From Gerris lacustris (taxonomy: Eukaryota; Arthropoda; Insecta; Hemiptera; Gerridae), in the NCBI GenBank assembly GCA_951217055.1, contig OX578276.1, positions 30,837,505 to 30,901,504 on the forward strand: a DNA stretch of 64,000 bases, written 5' to 3'. Positions 11,327-22,258 of this stretch are shown piece after piece. A program made the position numbers and the translations under genes. Every line of letters begins with the position of its first letter. The stretch's first letter is position 1. The notes beneath the pieces are model-generated. The model made no database searches and was not told where the DNA came from. It saw only the letters and a program-made list of their open reading frames with translations.

Positions 11327-14300
11327 CTGCAGAACAAATAATTGAGCAATTGAAATATGGTTTTAAAAAAATGAATAATTAATTATATTAAAGGTATAGG
11401 TACTATTAAAGTGAACTGCTACATCTGAAAAATTTTAGCATTTTATAAAAATTTATTACGCAGGATTACTGAAGATGACAGAAAAAATTTAAAATTTCCT
11501 AAACAGAAATGTGTTTCAGACATTAGGGAATACTTTTGGTCTTGTGTCCGTCTGTGAGTTTGTCCGTAGAAAACTACTCGAAGATAATATTGAATTCTAC
11601 TTAAAAATTAGCCAATAGAGAAGGCCCAATATTTATTTTATCCCTGAACACTATTGCTTCATCTCTTGCGTACAAACTTTTTAATGTCGGTACACATCTG
11701 ATTCTGATTAAAAATATAAATGGCTTGTCGAAGGGTTAAACATAGATTTAAATTTTTATTTCTTGTTTAATGAAGATTTACAAGTTAAAAAAAAGAAACA
11801 GTAAGGACAGTAAATATAAAAGCACAAATAGAAAAATATAATAATATTTACCAGCAATTGGAGGTCCAATGGTGATAGGTAAAGAGCACAATGATAGAAG
11901 ACAGCCAATAGCCTGAGAAGCGCCTGCTTTTCCACAGAAGTCATAAGCAATTGGACCAAGTAGTGTGATGAAACAACCATCAAACAAACCCATAACCAAC
12001 ACAATGCAAACCAGTACAGGGAAGTTAGGTGCTGCAGTCATCACCATGGTCAAGATTCCAATCAGAACAAAGGATATCTAAACAGTCATGAAAACACGTT
12101 AATATATTGTACTCTTGCAAAAATATGATGACCTCCAAAAAAAGAGGAAGGTCTCTGTCTACTGGGATTTGGAACCCCTCTCTAGGCACCATCAATGCAC
12201 AGCACCTTGGTTAGAGGTGGCACCATCAATGCTCAGCACCTTGGTTAGAGGTGGTTAGAGGTGCATGAAATTGTGCACACATGACCTCCAAAACAAGAGG
12301 AAGGTCTCTGTCTACTGGGATTTGGAACCCCTCTCTAGGCACCTTCAATGCACAGCACCTTGGTTTAAAGCCGGTGGCAGACCTTTCTTTAGAGGTTTAT
12401 AGCGGCTAAATAGTAATTCATGTCAAAAAACACCTTGCACTAGCAGAAGCTTATTTTGAGAGATCTAAAAGTTTGGTCCTGTGACTACCGGTCATAAATC
12501 CTTTGCTTATGTCAACATAGATTTTCTATTTTAGGTAAATATTGTATATTTTTGACACACTTATAGGATAGCTACTATCATAAAATTTGACAGGCATATT
12601 GGCACATCCCACTGCCTTAAACTTGCAAAATTAGATGATTCTATCTGCCCTCGAAGTATGGAATACTAAAAGAATGTGTGAAAAATGTACAAAAATTAAA
12701 CTAAATTTCAAGCGCAATCTATACAACCGAAAATATAGATCTTTCAATTTTTATAGGCCTTCCACATAAAGAAGAGGGTTTGTGTGTTTTCCCTCTAAAC
12801 TGTATTTATACAAATCTACAGTTTTATTCCGATCTCATCCCCCCCCCAAAAAAACTCTCCCATCCCCTAGGCCTGCGCCGAGTACTCCAGCTGGTTTTAA
12901 AAAATATAAAACTATAGGGATTTAGAACATCTTTTATGAAGGAAGTAAGACCAGTGTAGTAAGTGATAATTAGGGTACATAGCTTCCTTTTATACTATTA
13001 CTTGACAAATGATCAAATGAGTGTAAAAAAATCTGTCTTTTTACTCATTCTTAAACGGGACTAGCGTTATGAGGGAACAAGAAAGAAAAACCCCAAAGGA
13101 AGTTTCAGGGAAAAAGCATAAACTCCTTTTTCTTGACGTCATAGGGTAAAAATCCTTAGAGGATCCTTGCCACCCTCAGTTTCTTAGTTTTTTTAAGTAC
13201 AATGACTATGGGATATGGTGACTATAAAGTGGCGATACACATAATTTCCTCAATAGTAGCACTATTCACATTTATAAATAATAAAAACATAATGCCATTT
13301 AAAAAAAAAAAAACTTTTTTCTTACAAAGCTTGGCTGAGTAAATATCAATTTCTACAAATATGTTGTCAATGTCAGTTGTGAGGTAGTCATAAACATAAT
13401 CTAAGAGACTGACTTCAATATCTCTCTTAAAGTCTACTAAAAGGTCTAAAAAAAGGTTCAGTAATAATATAAGAAGTATACCTGTTGCAGGAATATCCTG
13501 TTAACCCGAGGGTGATCTGCAATCTTTCCAAATACAAGCCTTCCTATACCTGAAGATATACCAATACATAGTACCAAGAAAGTTCCATCGTTACCAGGGA
13601 AATTGTGCTTCACATAGGCCACCTAGTATAAAGAAAACATTCGATGAAATTAGAAAATATTTCCTTGTATTTTTCAATTCTTGAATCGTAAGGCCAATAT
13701 TAAGGATTAAAAGGCTCAATTGAGGCATTCTGACCTAGAGTGGCTTACTTCCATGACACCAAGAATTGGGAAAAGTGAGTTCAAAGTTGTAGACAAAAAC
13801 CTAGAGTCGTAATACCTCCAAATGTATTAGGTATAATATAATAATTTATTTGGGTACTGTACAGCTAATGGAGACCTTCCTTAACCATGGTTTTGACGAC
13901 TTATAATTGACTTGAATTGGTAATTTTTCAGGACCCTGCTAATTTCTTGTGTTTGTCTGTCTGTTGTTAACACACATGTATCTCTGAAAGTACCTAACAC
14001 AAAAATTTGAAGTAATGTTATGTGTTATAACACAAACATAGGAAAAATATAGAAAAACTGCTACCCAGAACAAAAAACCCCAGAAACAAGAAGTGGAAGT
14101 TTAAGGGGATGACATTTATTGGAACGAAAATACGTCCTATGGGGATGTTAAATGAAAGATAATGACACCTTGAGTATAAATTAGTTATTTTGTTTTTGTA
14201 CCAATTCATTTTTGAGCCATGTGTCCTTAAATATTGGGATTTTGTGACATCTGCTTCACTGTTTCACCCTAAGCAATAGGTGGGCACACATATAGGTGAT

Positions 14301-16061
14301 TTTCAAAAGAACTATCCCGCCGTCCGGATGTTCAGTTCTCTTATGCCGATCTGGCCTGGCGCATAGCACTTTCTTTCAATGAGCACAAATGTAAACATGT
14401 TATCTTTTGCTTTCCTGACATACCTGATCCAATTCACTTAGTTAATCGAAAAATATTTCAATTTTTTTTTTTATTAATATTTCATTTCTGTCTGTCCGTT
14501 GCTTGCTTCAATTCATAAACTACTATAGCTAGGAACATGAAATTCGGCACACAGGTGCAACCCGGCATTTGTGACAACTGGACACTTTTTCGATTTTTCA
14601 CACTTAATATTTTCAAGATGGCGGCCAATATGGTGGGGGACTAAAAAAATGTTTTTAGTCACCATGACATATTATACTATACATCAAATTGAAGGTCTTA
14701 AAATGTAGAAAAAGAATATGCAACTATTCAAATTTCACACTTAATATTTTCAAAATGGCGGCCAATATGGCGGGCGACTAAAAAAGTTTTTAGTCACTAT
14801 AACATGTTATACATCAATTTAAAGGTATTGAAGTGTAGAAAAAGAATATGCAACTATTACACTTAATAATTTTAACTTAATCGTACAGAAATCGGTGATT
14901 ATCGCCTCACATATTACGTGAAGCGCGCCTTACTTGTTTAATATACTAAAACCTTATTATGGGTTTTGCGTTAAGGTAGTTTTAAAATAATATCTTATTT
15001 TCCATTTCAATAAATTTTTTCCACTCCAATATTATTTTTTTAATTGTAAATAAATACATTTAAATCAAATTATAATTACTATTTACAACGGGAGATAGAC
15101 AGAGAAAAATAGACTTCAGCACCGGGATTTTCCATTTCAATAAATTTTGTCAACTCCAATATTATTTTTTATGGCGTAAATTTTAATTATGTAAAACATA
15201 AAAGAAAAAAAAAAGTTTCCCCATGTTAAAACTGTAACCGGCCACTAACGTAAATAACTTTCCCATCAGAGAAACAAACCATCAAGAGGCCTCATGTTTC
15301 AAGGATCCAGCCCGTTGGGCAGCACTAACATCACAATACCGAGTGAGGGATTTGATCGGAGCCTGCCAAATCATTTTAAAATCCTTTTTGCGAGTCGCTA
15401 CCTAAAGATACTAAACATTAAATAAACATGATATCTTAAATTTAAACCAATATAAATGTTTGCTATACTTACAGCATATACATATGGCACAAAGTAGCCC
15501 ATGAGTGTAAAGGGAATTGTCAAAACCCAGATAACATATTTCTTTTGATGCCAGTTCTCGGTATTTATCATTTTTTCACAACATTTTGGTTCAGTTGGTG
15601 ATTTGGCTGGCTTCTGTTCGTGAAGAGGTTTGAATATAAGTGCGCTAACCATAAGAAGACTCAACAGCATTGAAAGACACCTGAAAAAGTAATTATAAAT
15701 ATATTAAAACAATAAAAATTAGTAAGACAAGTAATAAAGAAGTTCGACCTTGTTTAAGACTTATAAAATAAGACTCACATAAATGCATATTTGAGGCCGA
15801 ATGAAGCAATGAGATATTTCATGAGGTATCCCATAAACATAGTGAAGACCGAAGAACCTGCACAGACTATTCCGTTGACTAAGCCCATATATTTGTTGAA
15901 ATAATGACCAAGAATTACTAAGGAAGGAGTGTAAGCTAGAGATGCTCCTAGGCCAAGAAATACACCGTATGTAATGTAAAGCACTTCAACCTGCAAACAG
16001 TAATGAAATTACACATGTAAGAAAATGTAAATAAGTAGGTATATGGTATAATTGTATGGAA

Positions 16062-16124
<63 letters not shown>

Positions 16125-18296
16125 AATCAAGATTATTTCTAAATTTTGATGTATGGTCCGAGGTTTTCTATGCCATCTACAGTTTGCGCATTGTGAGTTG
16201 TGACTTTTGACAGAAAATCCGAAAAATTAGGGTGGGGAGCCAATGAGAGGCCAGGATTTTGATTTCAAGAAGGTCGGACCAACTAGGCAAACAAAAATGT
16301 CACTGGCACAGCCCCACAGGCCAAATGGCATTATTTGTTTCCTCATTTAGGCTGGCCAATCTGAGTGTCAAAAGTAGCAACTCGAACCATAGTACCATGC
16401 ATACTGTAGAGCCAACCTGTCTCTTCAATATTATACTTAGTGACATTTATAAAACAACATAAAACTTTTAAATTATTGGTAAAACAAAAAAATAGCTAAA
16501 CCAGTAAATTGTCAATTTTTAATAATAGTTCTTGTCAATAGTTTATTATAAATAAAGAATAATTGATGTCTATAAAACCTTTTTTCTGTCCTAATATTTT
16601 AAGATTTAGATGAAATTACACGTTTTGAGTTCCAAAAAGTGGTTTTTAAGAAATGTCTGTCAGTCGCCTGTCTGTGCAGGCGCCTGGAGCCTAAACTACT
16701 TGGCCGATTATCCCGAGGCGTAAAAGAGAAATTAATTTTAGCTCGACATTTGGGGTGCTACCCCCAAAAACGGAGAGAGGCCGGGTTCGATTCCCCAGCG
16801 AGAAGAAGTTATTTTTATGATAAATTTTGATGAAATATTCTATTCTAATTAAATGTAGGTACAGGTACCAACGAAAACCCGAAAACTTATAAATGGAAAA
16901 CACTGAGCTACGTAATTATGGACTCGCATATGAGAAATTTTGTCTGAGTTGTCTCCAACCGATTTTTTTATTCTATGAACCAGGAAACTGAAAAACTGTC
17001 TCGTTTCCGCATTTGTTTAACTGATGAAAAATAAATGTTACAGAACTATGGGTGGTAAGAAAAGACCAGTGGTTTCACATCTGGTGGCTAAGAGCAGTAT
17101 TCTACCACTTGATTTGACCTGACATTCACTGATTTTGTGACTACCTACAAATAAAGCCGTTTTAAGCAGTACAAATTTTCCTGAGGAGTTTAAACCCCCT
17201 ACACACTGGCCGACACGACTGCCCGACGGTCGGATCCGACAGATCCGACAGGCCCGTCTGTAGCGCTGTTGGAGCTTGATTTCTGTCGGGGCCTACGGTC
17301 GGTTCGCCTGGACCATCCAACCACCGACCCCCACCACCTTTTTTTTCGGGTAGGAGTGTGGGTAGCGTTTGGTGGGTCCGACAGTCCGACTTGCACCTTC
17401 ACCTCAGCTTCATTGTTGTTTGATCATTTTGATGTCACATATCAACCGAGGTGTTTGAAATGTCTGTGTCTCAAGTGATACCGGAAGAGGAGAAGACAGC
17501 AATTGTCGAGTTGTCGGAGTATTGGAGGCAGTGTAAGTGCATATGGGATACGCACAAATCCTTTGCATCCAACTCCATTACAAGTAGCATATGGGTGAAA
17601 TAATTCCTCTTCTGCAACCGCAACCACTTCTTACACCATAGATACACTTCTCTTCTTTTTGCATAATATATTAGCTATAAGTATTGCTGCACTCAGAGCT
17701 ACTCCTATTTTTTTAATTTAGGCAGATATGGACCCATTTTAGAACCGTTACGAGCACTATTGCTTGGACTGATAGTCGAGTTGGTTCGTTTGGTCGGGGT
17801 GTGTGTTGGCCAGTGTGTAGAGGGTTTTAGGCAGGAGAATGTGACTTTATAGCCTTTGAGACTAAATAGTAATCTCAACATTTAAAATGAGTATAGTCGA
17901 GGATGGCTAATGACCAAATCCTCTACATATTTTGTTGAAAGACGAAAATAATTATCATGAAAAAATAAACTCTCCAGCTCTTACGCACTTCAACTTGTCC
18001 CAGCACCGAAGAGATCATATTAATAGATTACATAATCATGTTATAAACGTTAATTGTATATAATCAAATTAATAATAAAAAACAATTCCAGTTTAGTTTG
18101 TACCTAAACAAATCATAGACAAAATTTCATTCTAAGATACGAACCTGAGCTACAAAGAAGGCGGAGATGAACATGCCTACTGTTGCAATGGCACCACCGA
18201 GGAAAGCTGTGAGTCTGATTCCAAGTTTATCCACCAATATTCCAGCTACTATCGACATGAAGAATGTTGTACCCATAGCCATCGATCCAACCAATG
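11154..18296 (-). CDS. SLC16-family transporter (MCT10/MCT8-like), six exons, 5' end missing
   Basis: This gene encodes a plasma-membrane major-facilitator transporter of the monocarboxylate transporter family. The relatives I recall best (MCT10/MCT8 group) move aromatic amino acids or thyroid hormone. The six exons are 18296-18145, 15990-15779, 15680-15473, 13622-13482, 12077-11852 and 11326-11154. All have GT-AG borders and matching phases, and give 370 residues ending at TAA. Visible family hallmarks are LVGSMAMGTTFF (segment 2), LYITYGVFLGLGASLAYTPS (segment 4), GHYFNKYMGLVNGIVCAGS (the conserved loop into segment 5), GYFVPYV (segment 7), CIGISSGIGRLVFGKIAD (segments 8-9), GLFDGCF (segment 10) and GPPIAG (segment 11). 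The loop between halves is short, about 32 residues. Family members are usually 450-550 residues, so segment 1 with its PDGGWGW motif and the N-terminal tail are missing. The first seen exon starts with two bases of a split Ala codon, so at least one upstream exon exists. Substrate specificity cannot be read from the sequence. Confidence 0.93.
11495..11735 (+). repeat. Family A fragment in the last intron
   Basis: The text CAGAAATGTGTTTCAGACAT followed by TAGGGAATAC and TTGTGTCCGTCTGTG matches the middle of family A copies at 28140 and 38265. It lies between transporter exons 11852-12077 and 11154-11326. Confidence 0.6.
11852..12077 (-). CDS. Transporter exon, segments 9-11
   Basis: This is a 226-base exon with acceptor CTGTTTAG and donor GCTG|GTAAAT, leaving one base to the next exon. 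It encodes ISFVLIGILTMVMTAAPNFP, CIVLVMGLFDGCFITLLGPI and the conserved QAIGCLLSLCSLPITIGPPI. The stretch MGLFDGCF matches a recalled MCT10 segment almost exactly. Confidence 0.93.
12128..12365 (-). mobile_element. Duplicated tRNA-derived SINE-like repeat in an intron
   Basis: Two copies (12128-12220 and 12291-12365) and an extra partial copy between them lie in the intron 12078-13481. On the minus strand each carries GGGGTTCCAAATCCC, close to the RNA polymerase III B box GGTTCRANTCC, preceded by CCAAGGTGCTGTGCATTGA. This arrangement suggests a tRNA-derived SINE head. The A box is poor, so the assignment is tentative. Confidence 0.55.
13482..13622 (-). CDS. Transporter exon, segments 8-9 region
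   Basis: This is a 141-base exon of exactly 47 codons, phase 0 at both ends, with acceptor TATACTAG and donor CAACAG|GTATAC. It encodes VAYVKHNFPGNDGTFLVLCI, then GISSGIGRLVFGKIADHPRV. The GIGR.VFG.IAD motif is typical of SLC16 C-terminal halves. It is too short to stand out as an open frame and was found by splice-site and homology reading. Confidence 0.92.
14599..14876 (+). repeat. Two-copy tandem repeat, 137-bp unit
   Basis: CACACTTAATATTTTCAA, ATGGCGGCCAATATGG, GACTAAAAAA and GTAGAAAAAGAATATGCAAC recur in the same order with a 137-base period, and a third copy starts at about 14868. It lies in the intron between exons 13482-13622 and 15473-15680, next to a region starting at 14489 (TGTCTGTCCGTTGC) that looks like a LINE or Penelope 3' region. 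Confidence 0.75.
15473..15680 (-). CDS. Transporter exon, segment 6, central loop and segment 7
   Basis: This is a 208-base exon with acceptor TTTTTCAG and donor GCT|GTAAGT. The preceding intron is only 98 bases, by far the shortest of the gene. It encodes the end of segment 6, a lysine- and cysteine-containing cytoplasmic loop (EPKCCEKMINTENWHQKKY) and segment 7 ending GYFVPYVYA. The loop is shorter than in vertebrate relatives. Confidence 0.92.
15779..15990 (-). CDS. Transporter exon, membrane segments 4-6
   Basis: This is a 212-base exon. The acceptor is TTTGCAG and the donor is TTTAT|GTGAGT. It enters in phase 0 and leaves two bases (AT) to be completed by G of the next exon. It carries the most diagnostic stretch of the gene, YTPSLVILGHYFNKYMGLVN, followed by AGSSVF. 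In MCT8/10-type proteins this loop is strongly conserved. Confidence 0.93.
16065..16120. repeat. Poly-T tract, 56 bases
   Basis: An uninterrupted run of T lies in the intron between exons 15779-15990 and 18145-18296. In the transcript sense it is poly-A, so it may be the tail of a minus-strand retroposed sequence covering roughly 16121-16440. Confidence 0.9.
16735..16975 (+). mobile_element. tRNA-derived SINE, copy 1
   Basis: GCCGGGTTCGATTCCCCAGC at about 16782 is an excellent RNA polymerase III B box. The body continues with AAGTTATTTTTATGATAAA, AAATGGAAAACACT, CTCGCATATGAGAAA and TTGTCTGAGTTGTCT. The same series appears on the opposite strand at 29345-29580, which defines the family. It lies in a transporter intron. 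Confidence 0.72.
17193..17826 (+). mobile_element. PIF/Harbinger-like non-autonomous element with coding remnant
   Basis: Terminal inverted repeats AACCCCCTACACACTGGCC and (inverted) GGCCAGTGTGTAGAGGGTT are flanked by TTA on both sides (17190-17192 and 17827-17829). The TWA 3-bp duplication is characteristic of PIF/Harbinger. The 634-bp element is much GC-richer than its surroundings at the left end and carries the start of a MADF-like protein (next entry). It sits in the 2.1-kb transporter intron. Confidence 0.85.
17460..17603 (+). pseudogene. MADF-like protein N-terminal remnant inside the Harbinger element
   Basis: A 47-codon frame reads MSVSQVIPEEEKTAIVELSE and then YWRQCKCIWDTHKSFASNS before a stop. 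The block L.....CIWD..HKS resembles the first helix of a MADF (Adf-1 Myb/SANT-like) domain. PIF/Harbinger elements normally carry such a DNA-binding accessory protein beside their transposase. The frame stops after one helix, so it is a leftover of the autonomous parent. Confidence 0.55.
18145..18296 (-). CDS. Transporter exon (first one visible), membrane segments 2-3
   Basis: This is a 152-base internal exon. The acceptor follows TATGTTCAG and the donor is CAG|GTTCGT. It starts in phase with two bases of a split codon and ends on a complete Gln codon. It encodes LVGSMAMGTTFFMSIVAG, then the charged turn DKLGIR and LGGAIATVGMFISAFF, the usual segments 2 and 3 of SLC16 proteins. A Met codon lies just upstream but inside the intron, so it is not taken as the start. 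Confidence 0.9.
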
Positions 18297-18360
18297 CTGA
18301 ACATACAAACAAACAAAAACTATAAGTATATTAAGATAGTACAAATAAATACAATTAAGA

Positions 18361-18916
18361 TAGTACAGGAGATAGCGTGCAAAAAAGTGTCTGACTAACT
18401 AAACTATAAAAGCGCCTTTTAAGAATATGTGGTCGGCTAAGTTCGTCTGCGGGACATAGCTTGGCAGTAGGCGTTTGAAATAGATAAACCGGTGGAGAGC
18501 GGCCATGTCTCAACAATTATGGTAGAAAATGTGATTTTCATGGTCCTGAGTACAGAATTAGTTAGTAGACCGAAAATCAAGTTGATGTTAGGTTTTCCCT
18601 TGACAGGTGACCACGTTGATTTTTTAGTAATATTTGAATAACTAACCTATCAAGTGTGAAAATAACATCGACTTGATTTTTGGTCTACTAACTAATTCTG
18701 TACTCAGGATCATGAAAATCATACTGTCCACCATAATTGGCGGGACATGGGCGCTCTCCACCATTTTGTTTTTTTCAAATGCCTATTGCCAAGCTATGTC
18801 CCGCAGACGAATATAGCCAACCACATATTCTTAAAAGTCGCTAATAGATTAACTTGTATACAAAATTCTAGCTTGATGTTAGTCAGACACTTTTTTGCAC
18901 GCTATCTCCTGGACTA
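18361..18916. mobile_element. Fold-back DNA transposon (TAGTCCAGG family), copy 2
   Basis: This 556-bp element has inverted ends TAGTACAGGAGATAGCGTGC and CACGCTATCTCCTGGACTA. It is flanked by AGA at 18358-18360 and 18917-18919, again a 3-bp duplication. The arms share ATATGTGGTCGGCTAAGTTC, GTCTGCGGGACATAGCTTGG and GTTAGTAGACC with copy 1 at 6917-7461. It lies just upstream of the first visible transporter exon. Confidence 0.88.
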
Positions 18917-19004
18917 AGAGATTCTATTACAGTGTACAGGGTTAAGGGACAGTTGAGATGGCTAGGAGAAGTGAAAAGAAAGCCAGACCAAAGAGCTGTG
19001 GCAT

Positions 19005-19063
19005 TTCTTTAGATTGTTACTCCCCTTATATAAAAAAACAGGAAGGAGTAACAATCTAAAGAA
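19005..19063. repeat. Hairpin with 19-bp arms plus related arm downstream
   Basis: TTCTTTAGATTGTTACTCC and its exact inverse end the 59-bp block. A third related arm, GGGGAGTAACAATCTAGAGAAG, lies at about 19209-19230 and CACTCCCCTTATA at 19093, so this may be a nest of small inverted repeats. Confidence 0.75.
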
Positions 19064-20239
19064 GGTGTACGCAATATTCTTCTTTATACTGTCACTCCCC
19101 TTATAAAACAGAAGTTTGATATTCCTTTGTCCGAAAGAACATTGGACTAAACATCCCTTTGTCAAATAGTTATTTAGTCAAAGTCGTTTATATCTTTAAA
19201 AAATCATAGGGGAGTAACAATCTAGAGAAGTATTAGAGCTGTAAAAATTTTTTTAAATGGGTGCGTTTTTTGGTGGAAGAACAAAGAAAGGAAGACCAAG
19301 CAAAAGATAGATAGATAATTCGGAGGACGATCTACGAATGTTAGGCTTGAGGCGATGGCCAACACAATGCCGTGGCAGACAGCATGGAATATCTTAATGA
19401 CAGCCAAAGTAATTTAGAAACATTTTCTGACTTGACAATTGCGCAGAACAAAAAGGTTAGACAGTTTGTTGTTATTTAATTTATATTTTCCCTATTGTTT
19501 ATATATAGATATTTTTTTAAAAAGATAAAGATGAATGTTATGCAGTGTTATATACTTAGTATATCCTCGTCCTGCGTAATTGCCCAACCAGAAAAGGTTT
19601 TTAAATTTAAACGTGTAGAGTGATTTGGGAAAGAAAATGTTTGAGTTTGTAAGGGATAGACAATAGAGGGGGGGGGGGGGGACACAAACATCAACACTTA
19701 CTTATACTGAATAAATTAGACCCAGTAGAACTTACTTGGATAGGGGGAGACTTGGCTAAACCTATACTCACTTCTCACAACTTATTATGTGAGCCTTGTC
19801 TTATTCTTTTACACAAAAGTTTTTTGTTGGGATATACTAAAACCGTAACATAAAACGTTGTGCAGATTAGTCTATTTCTTTAACCGGCCTTAATTCCTTA
19901 TTAGCTTAATACTTATTACTAAACCCAGCCACTCAGTCACTATACCTGAGGTTTAGGCCAATCTAGGTTTATTTCAATCATATTTTCGCCTTTATCGATT
20001 AAAAATATAAACCATTTAGATTTACTAGTATCAAGTATGTATAATTTTAAAGCTTACTAAAATGCACCAACATTTCTTAAATTTTAAAATTCTCCTTTTT
20101 TGTTTGTTTCACGGGAGCAGTGAGATCATTTAGAACAGGGGTCTCCTTTATAGTTATATATTCATTAGGTTGCTGACAGGAGAAAATGCAAAGAAAACGG
20201 GTTTTCCTTTTTGATGAAATGCAATTTAACGGGGTAAAA

Positions 20240-20730
20240 GGAACTACGTATTGTCCTAGTAAAGGTAATAGTTTTAGTTAGAAACGTTGTAAAAGAAGCA
20301 GATGAAATTTGCAACCAAAAAAGTTGTTTAGTAAAAGTTTCATGAAATGACGGTCTAGCAACTGTGGTTTTGCTTGCGTTTATAGAATGCCCGAATCATT
20401 TTACTTATATCCTACATAATATTCTGATTCTACCTTTTTTCACAGGCCCAGCAATAAAGTAACCGATCCCTTTCTGATTAACATAATATTTTGCTAATCG
20501 GAACATAAAATAACTACTTAGATACCTGCTAGATTGTGTAAGATGCTTAAAATACAGTTTATACTTAGTGTAAGATGCTAAATTTGAAATTTATACATGA
20601 AGATTAAATTAGTAGAGAAACAAATTTACACGCAAAATTCTGTATTCAATTTCACTTCGGGGTATGATTTTTCTGCACAATACAAAATTTTATCGAATTC
20701 GGTTCCGTGATTTAGGCCTCCACTTACTTC
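20240..20730 (-). repeat. Dispersed repeat family B, copy 1
   Basis: This block matches 39795-40310 in inverted orientation over most of its length. Shared strings include GAATGCCCGAATCATTTT, TTTCTGATTAACATAAT, AGATGCTTAAAATA and CGGGGTATGATTTTTCTG. No coding capacity is seen and termini are unclear. Confidence 0.75.
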
Positions 20731-22258
20731 CTCAGATCTCGCACAAATGAAAGAAATTAATTGGATTCAGTGGACCTTAAAACGTGTAAATCCAAAGAAA
20801 TCTCCTTATTCATAATAATTATCAATATATATATATTTATAATATTACATGGTATTTATATTTATTAGAAGGCAATGAAAACACTTCTACTTATAAACCA
20901 ACACACACTAAGGGTCTACAAACTATACGGCCCACTGCGCAGGCCAACACTGACCCGCGACCCAATTTAGGTGAGTTTTGCACTATGCTTAAGCAGTAAG
21001 GAGAGACTTACTGTCAGACCAAAAATCGTAATAAAATTTTCAAAAAATCTCAATCGTAAATTCTTCTGCACTCAAACTATGTCTAGGCTTCCAATATCTT
21101 AACTTAAATGGGTAATTTTTAAAGGAAACTTTATACAATTTCGAATGCCGCCAACAACGGCCCGCAGCACAACCAATCCGGCCCGTCATAGTTTATTTTG
21201 ATTACATTGTAAAATTTATAATGTAAGTAAATCATACAAAATAATGATCAGATGTTTTTATTTTACGACCAATTAAGCAAACCCATAAAAATTACTAATG
21301 AAATTGTACATTTTAACTGTAATTAATGATCTGAGATTTATTGTAAAATCTTACAGTACGTAGGTATTTCACATTGTGAAATTAAACATTATGACAATGA
21401 TTAATGAGATTTATATAGCTGATAGCTGTAACTTTCCACTAGCAATTGTTTGCAGTAGTGGATCAAGAGTTTACTAGAGGAATTTATCTGCAGTGACTTC
21501 AAATGCTCATCAGTTCATTTGGATCAGTAAATATTGTTTCTAAAATATTATTTTATTCTAAAAACATTAGGTCACTTCACAATCAGTATTCCGGTACAAT
21601 AAATTTTTATGAAAAAATGACAGTCCTAAATCCTAAAATAAAAATTGAAGCCTCTCAAAGGATGTGCAACACGATTACAAACTTTTAAAACAGTGGTCAC
21701 GTGACACGGCACTCGGGAAAAAGTTTACTCTTATGATCTCAGCAAATAAGAATTTATAAAATACCTAATAAAGAGCATTAGTTTAAGATTTGAGCCATCC
21801 AATCAGAAATAAAATAGGACAATAATTGCGGACGCTTGAAAGATCAAAGCCAATAATTAAAAAAAATATAAATTAAATCTAGCTCCAGCTAGATAGGTAA
21901 ATCGATAAAGGTGAGAAAACATTCATGGAATCAAACTTGCAGATCTGTTTGTGTAATCAGTTTTTCGATAAGACCTACCGTTAATTTATAAAACATCTTT
22001 AACGTTACGTACGCCATTTTATTTTTTGGGGGGTAAAAATGAAAAAAAAAAAAAAAAAAAAAAAAACTTTCTGGATTTTTCCTGTAAGTTACACGGCTGT
22101 AGCTACAAAAGTGCCAAATTTCAAGTTACTAGCTATTCTGGAAGTCATTTGAAATTTTGATGACGAGTGAGTCAGAAACAAAAATGTCAACTTTGAAAAT
22201 TGCCCTTTTTTCGTGGATGTCATGGACTCAATTTTTGACAGTTTCCAAAGCTACTTAA
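20731..22258. other. AT-rich sequence, no gene recognised
   Basis: It contains a poly-A run at about 22043-22066. No motif or domain was found. Confidence 0.5.

Noticed and set aside
18297..18312. Met codon just upstream of the first visible transporter exon as a start
   Set aside because: It lies before a clean TATGTTCAG acceptor, and family alignment requires an upstream membrane segment 1.
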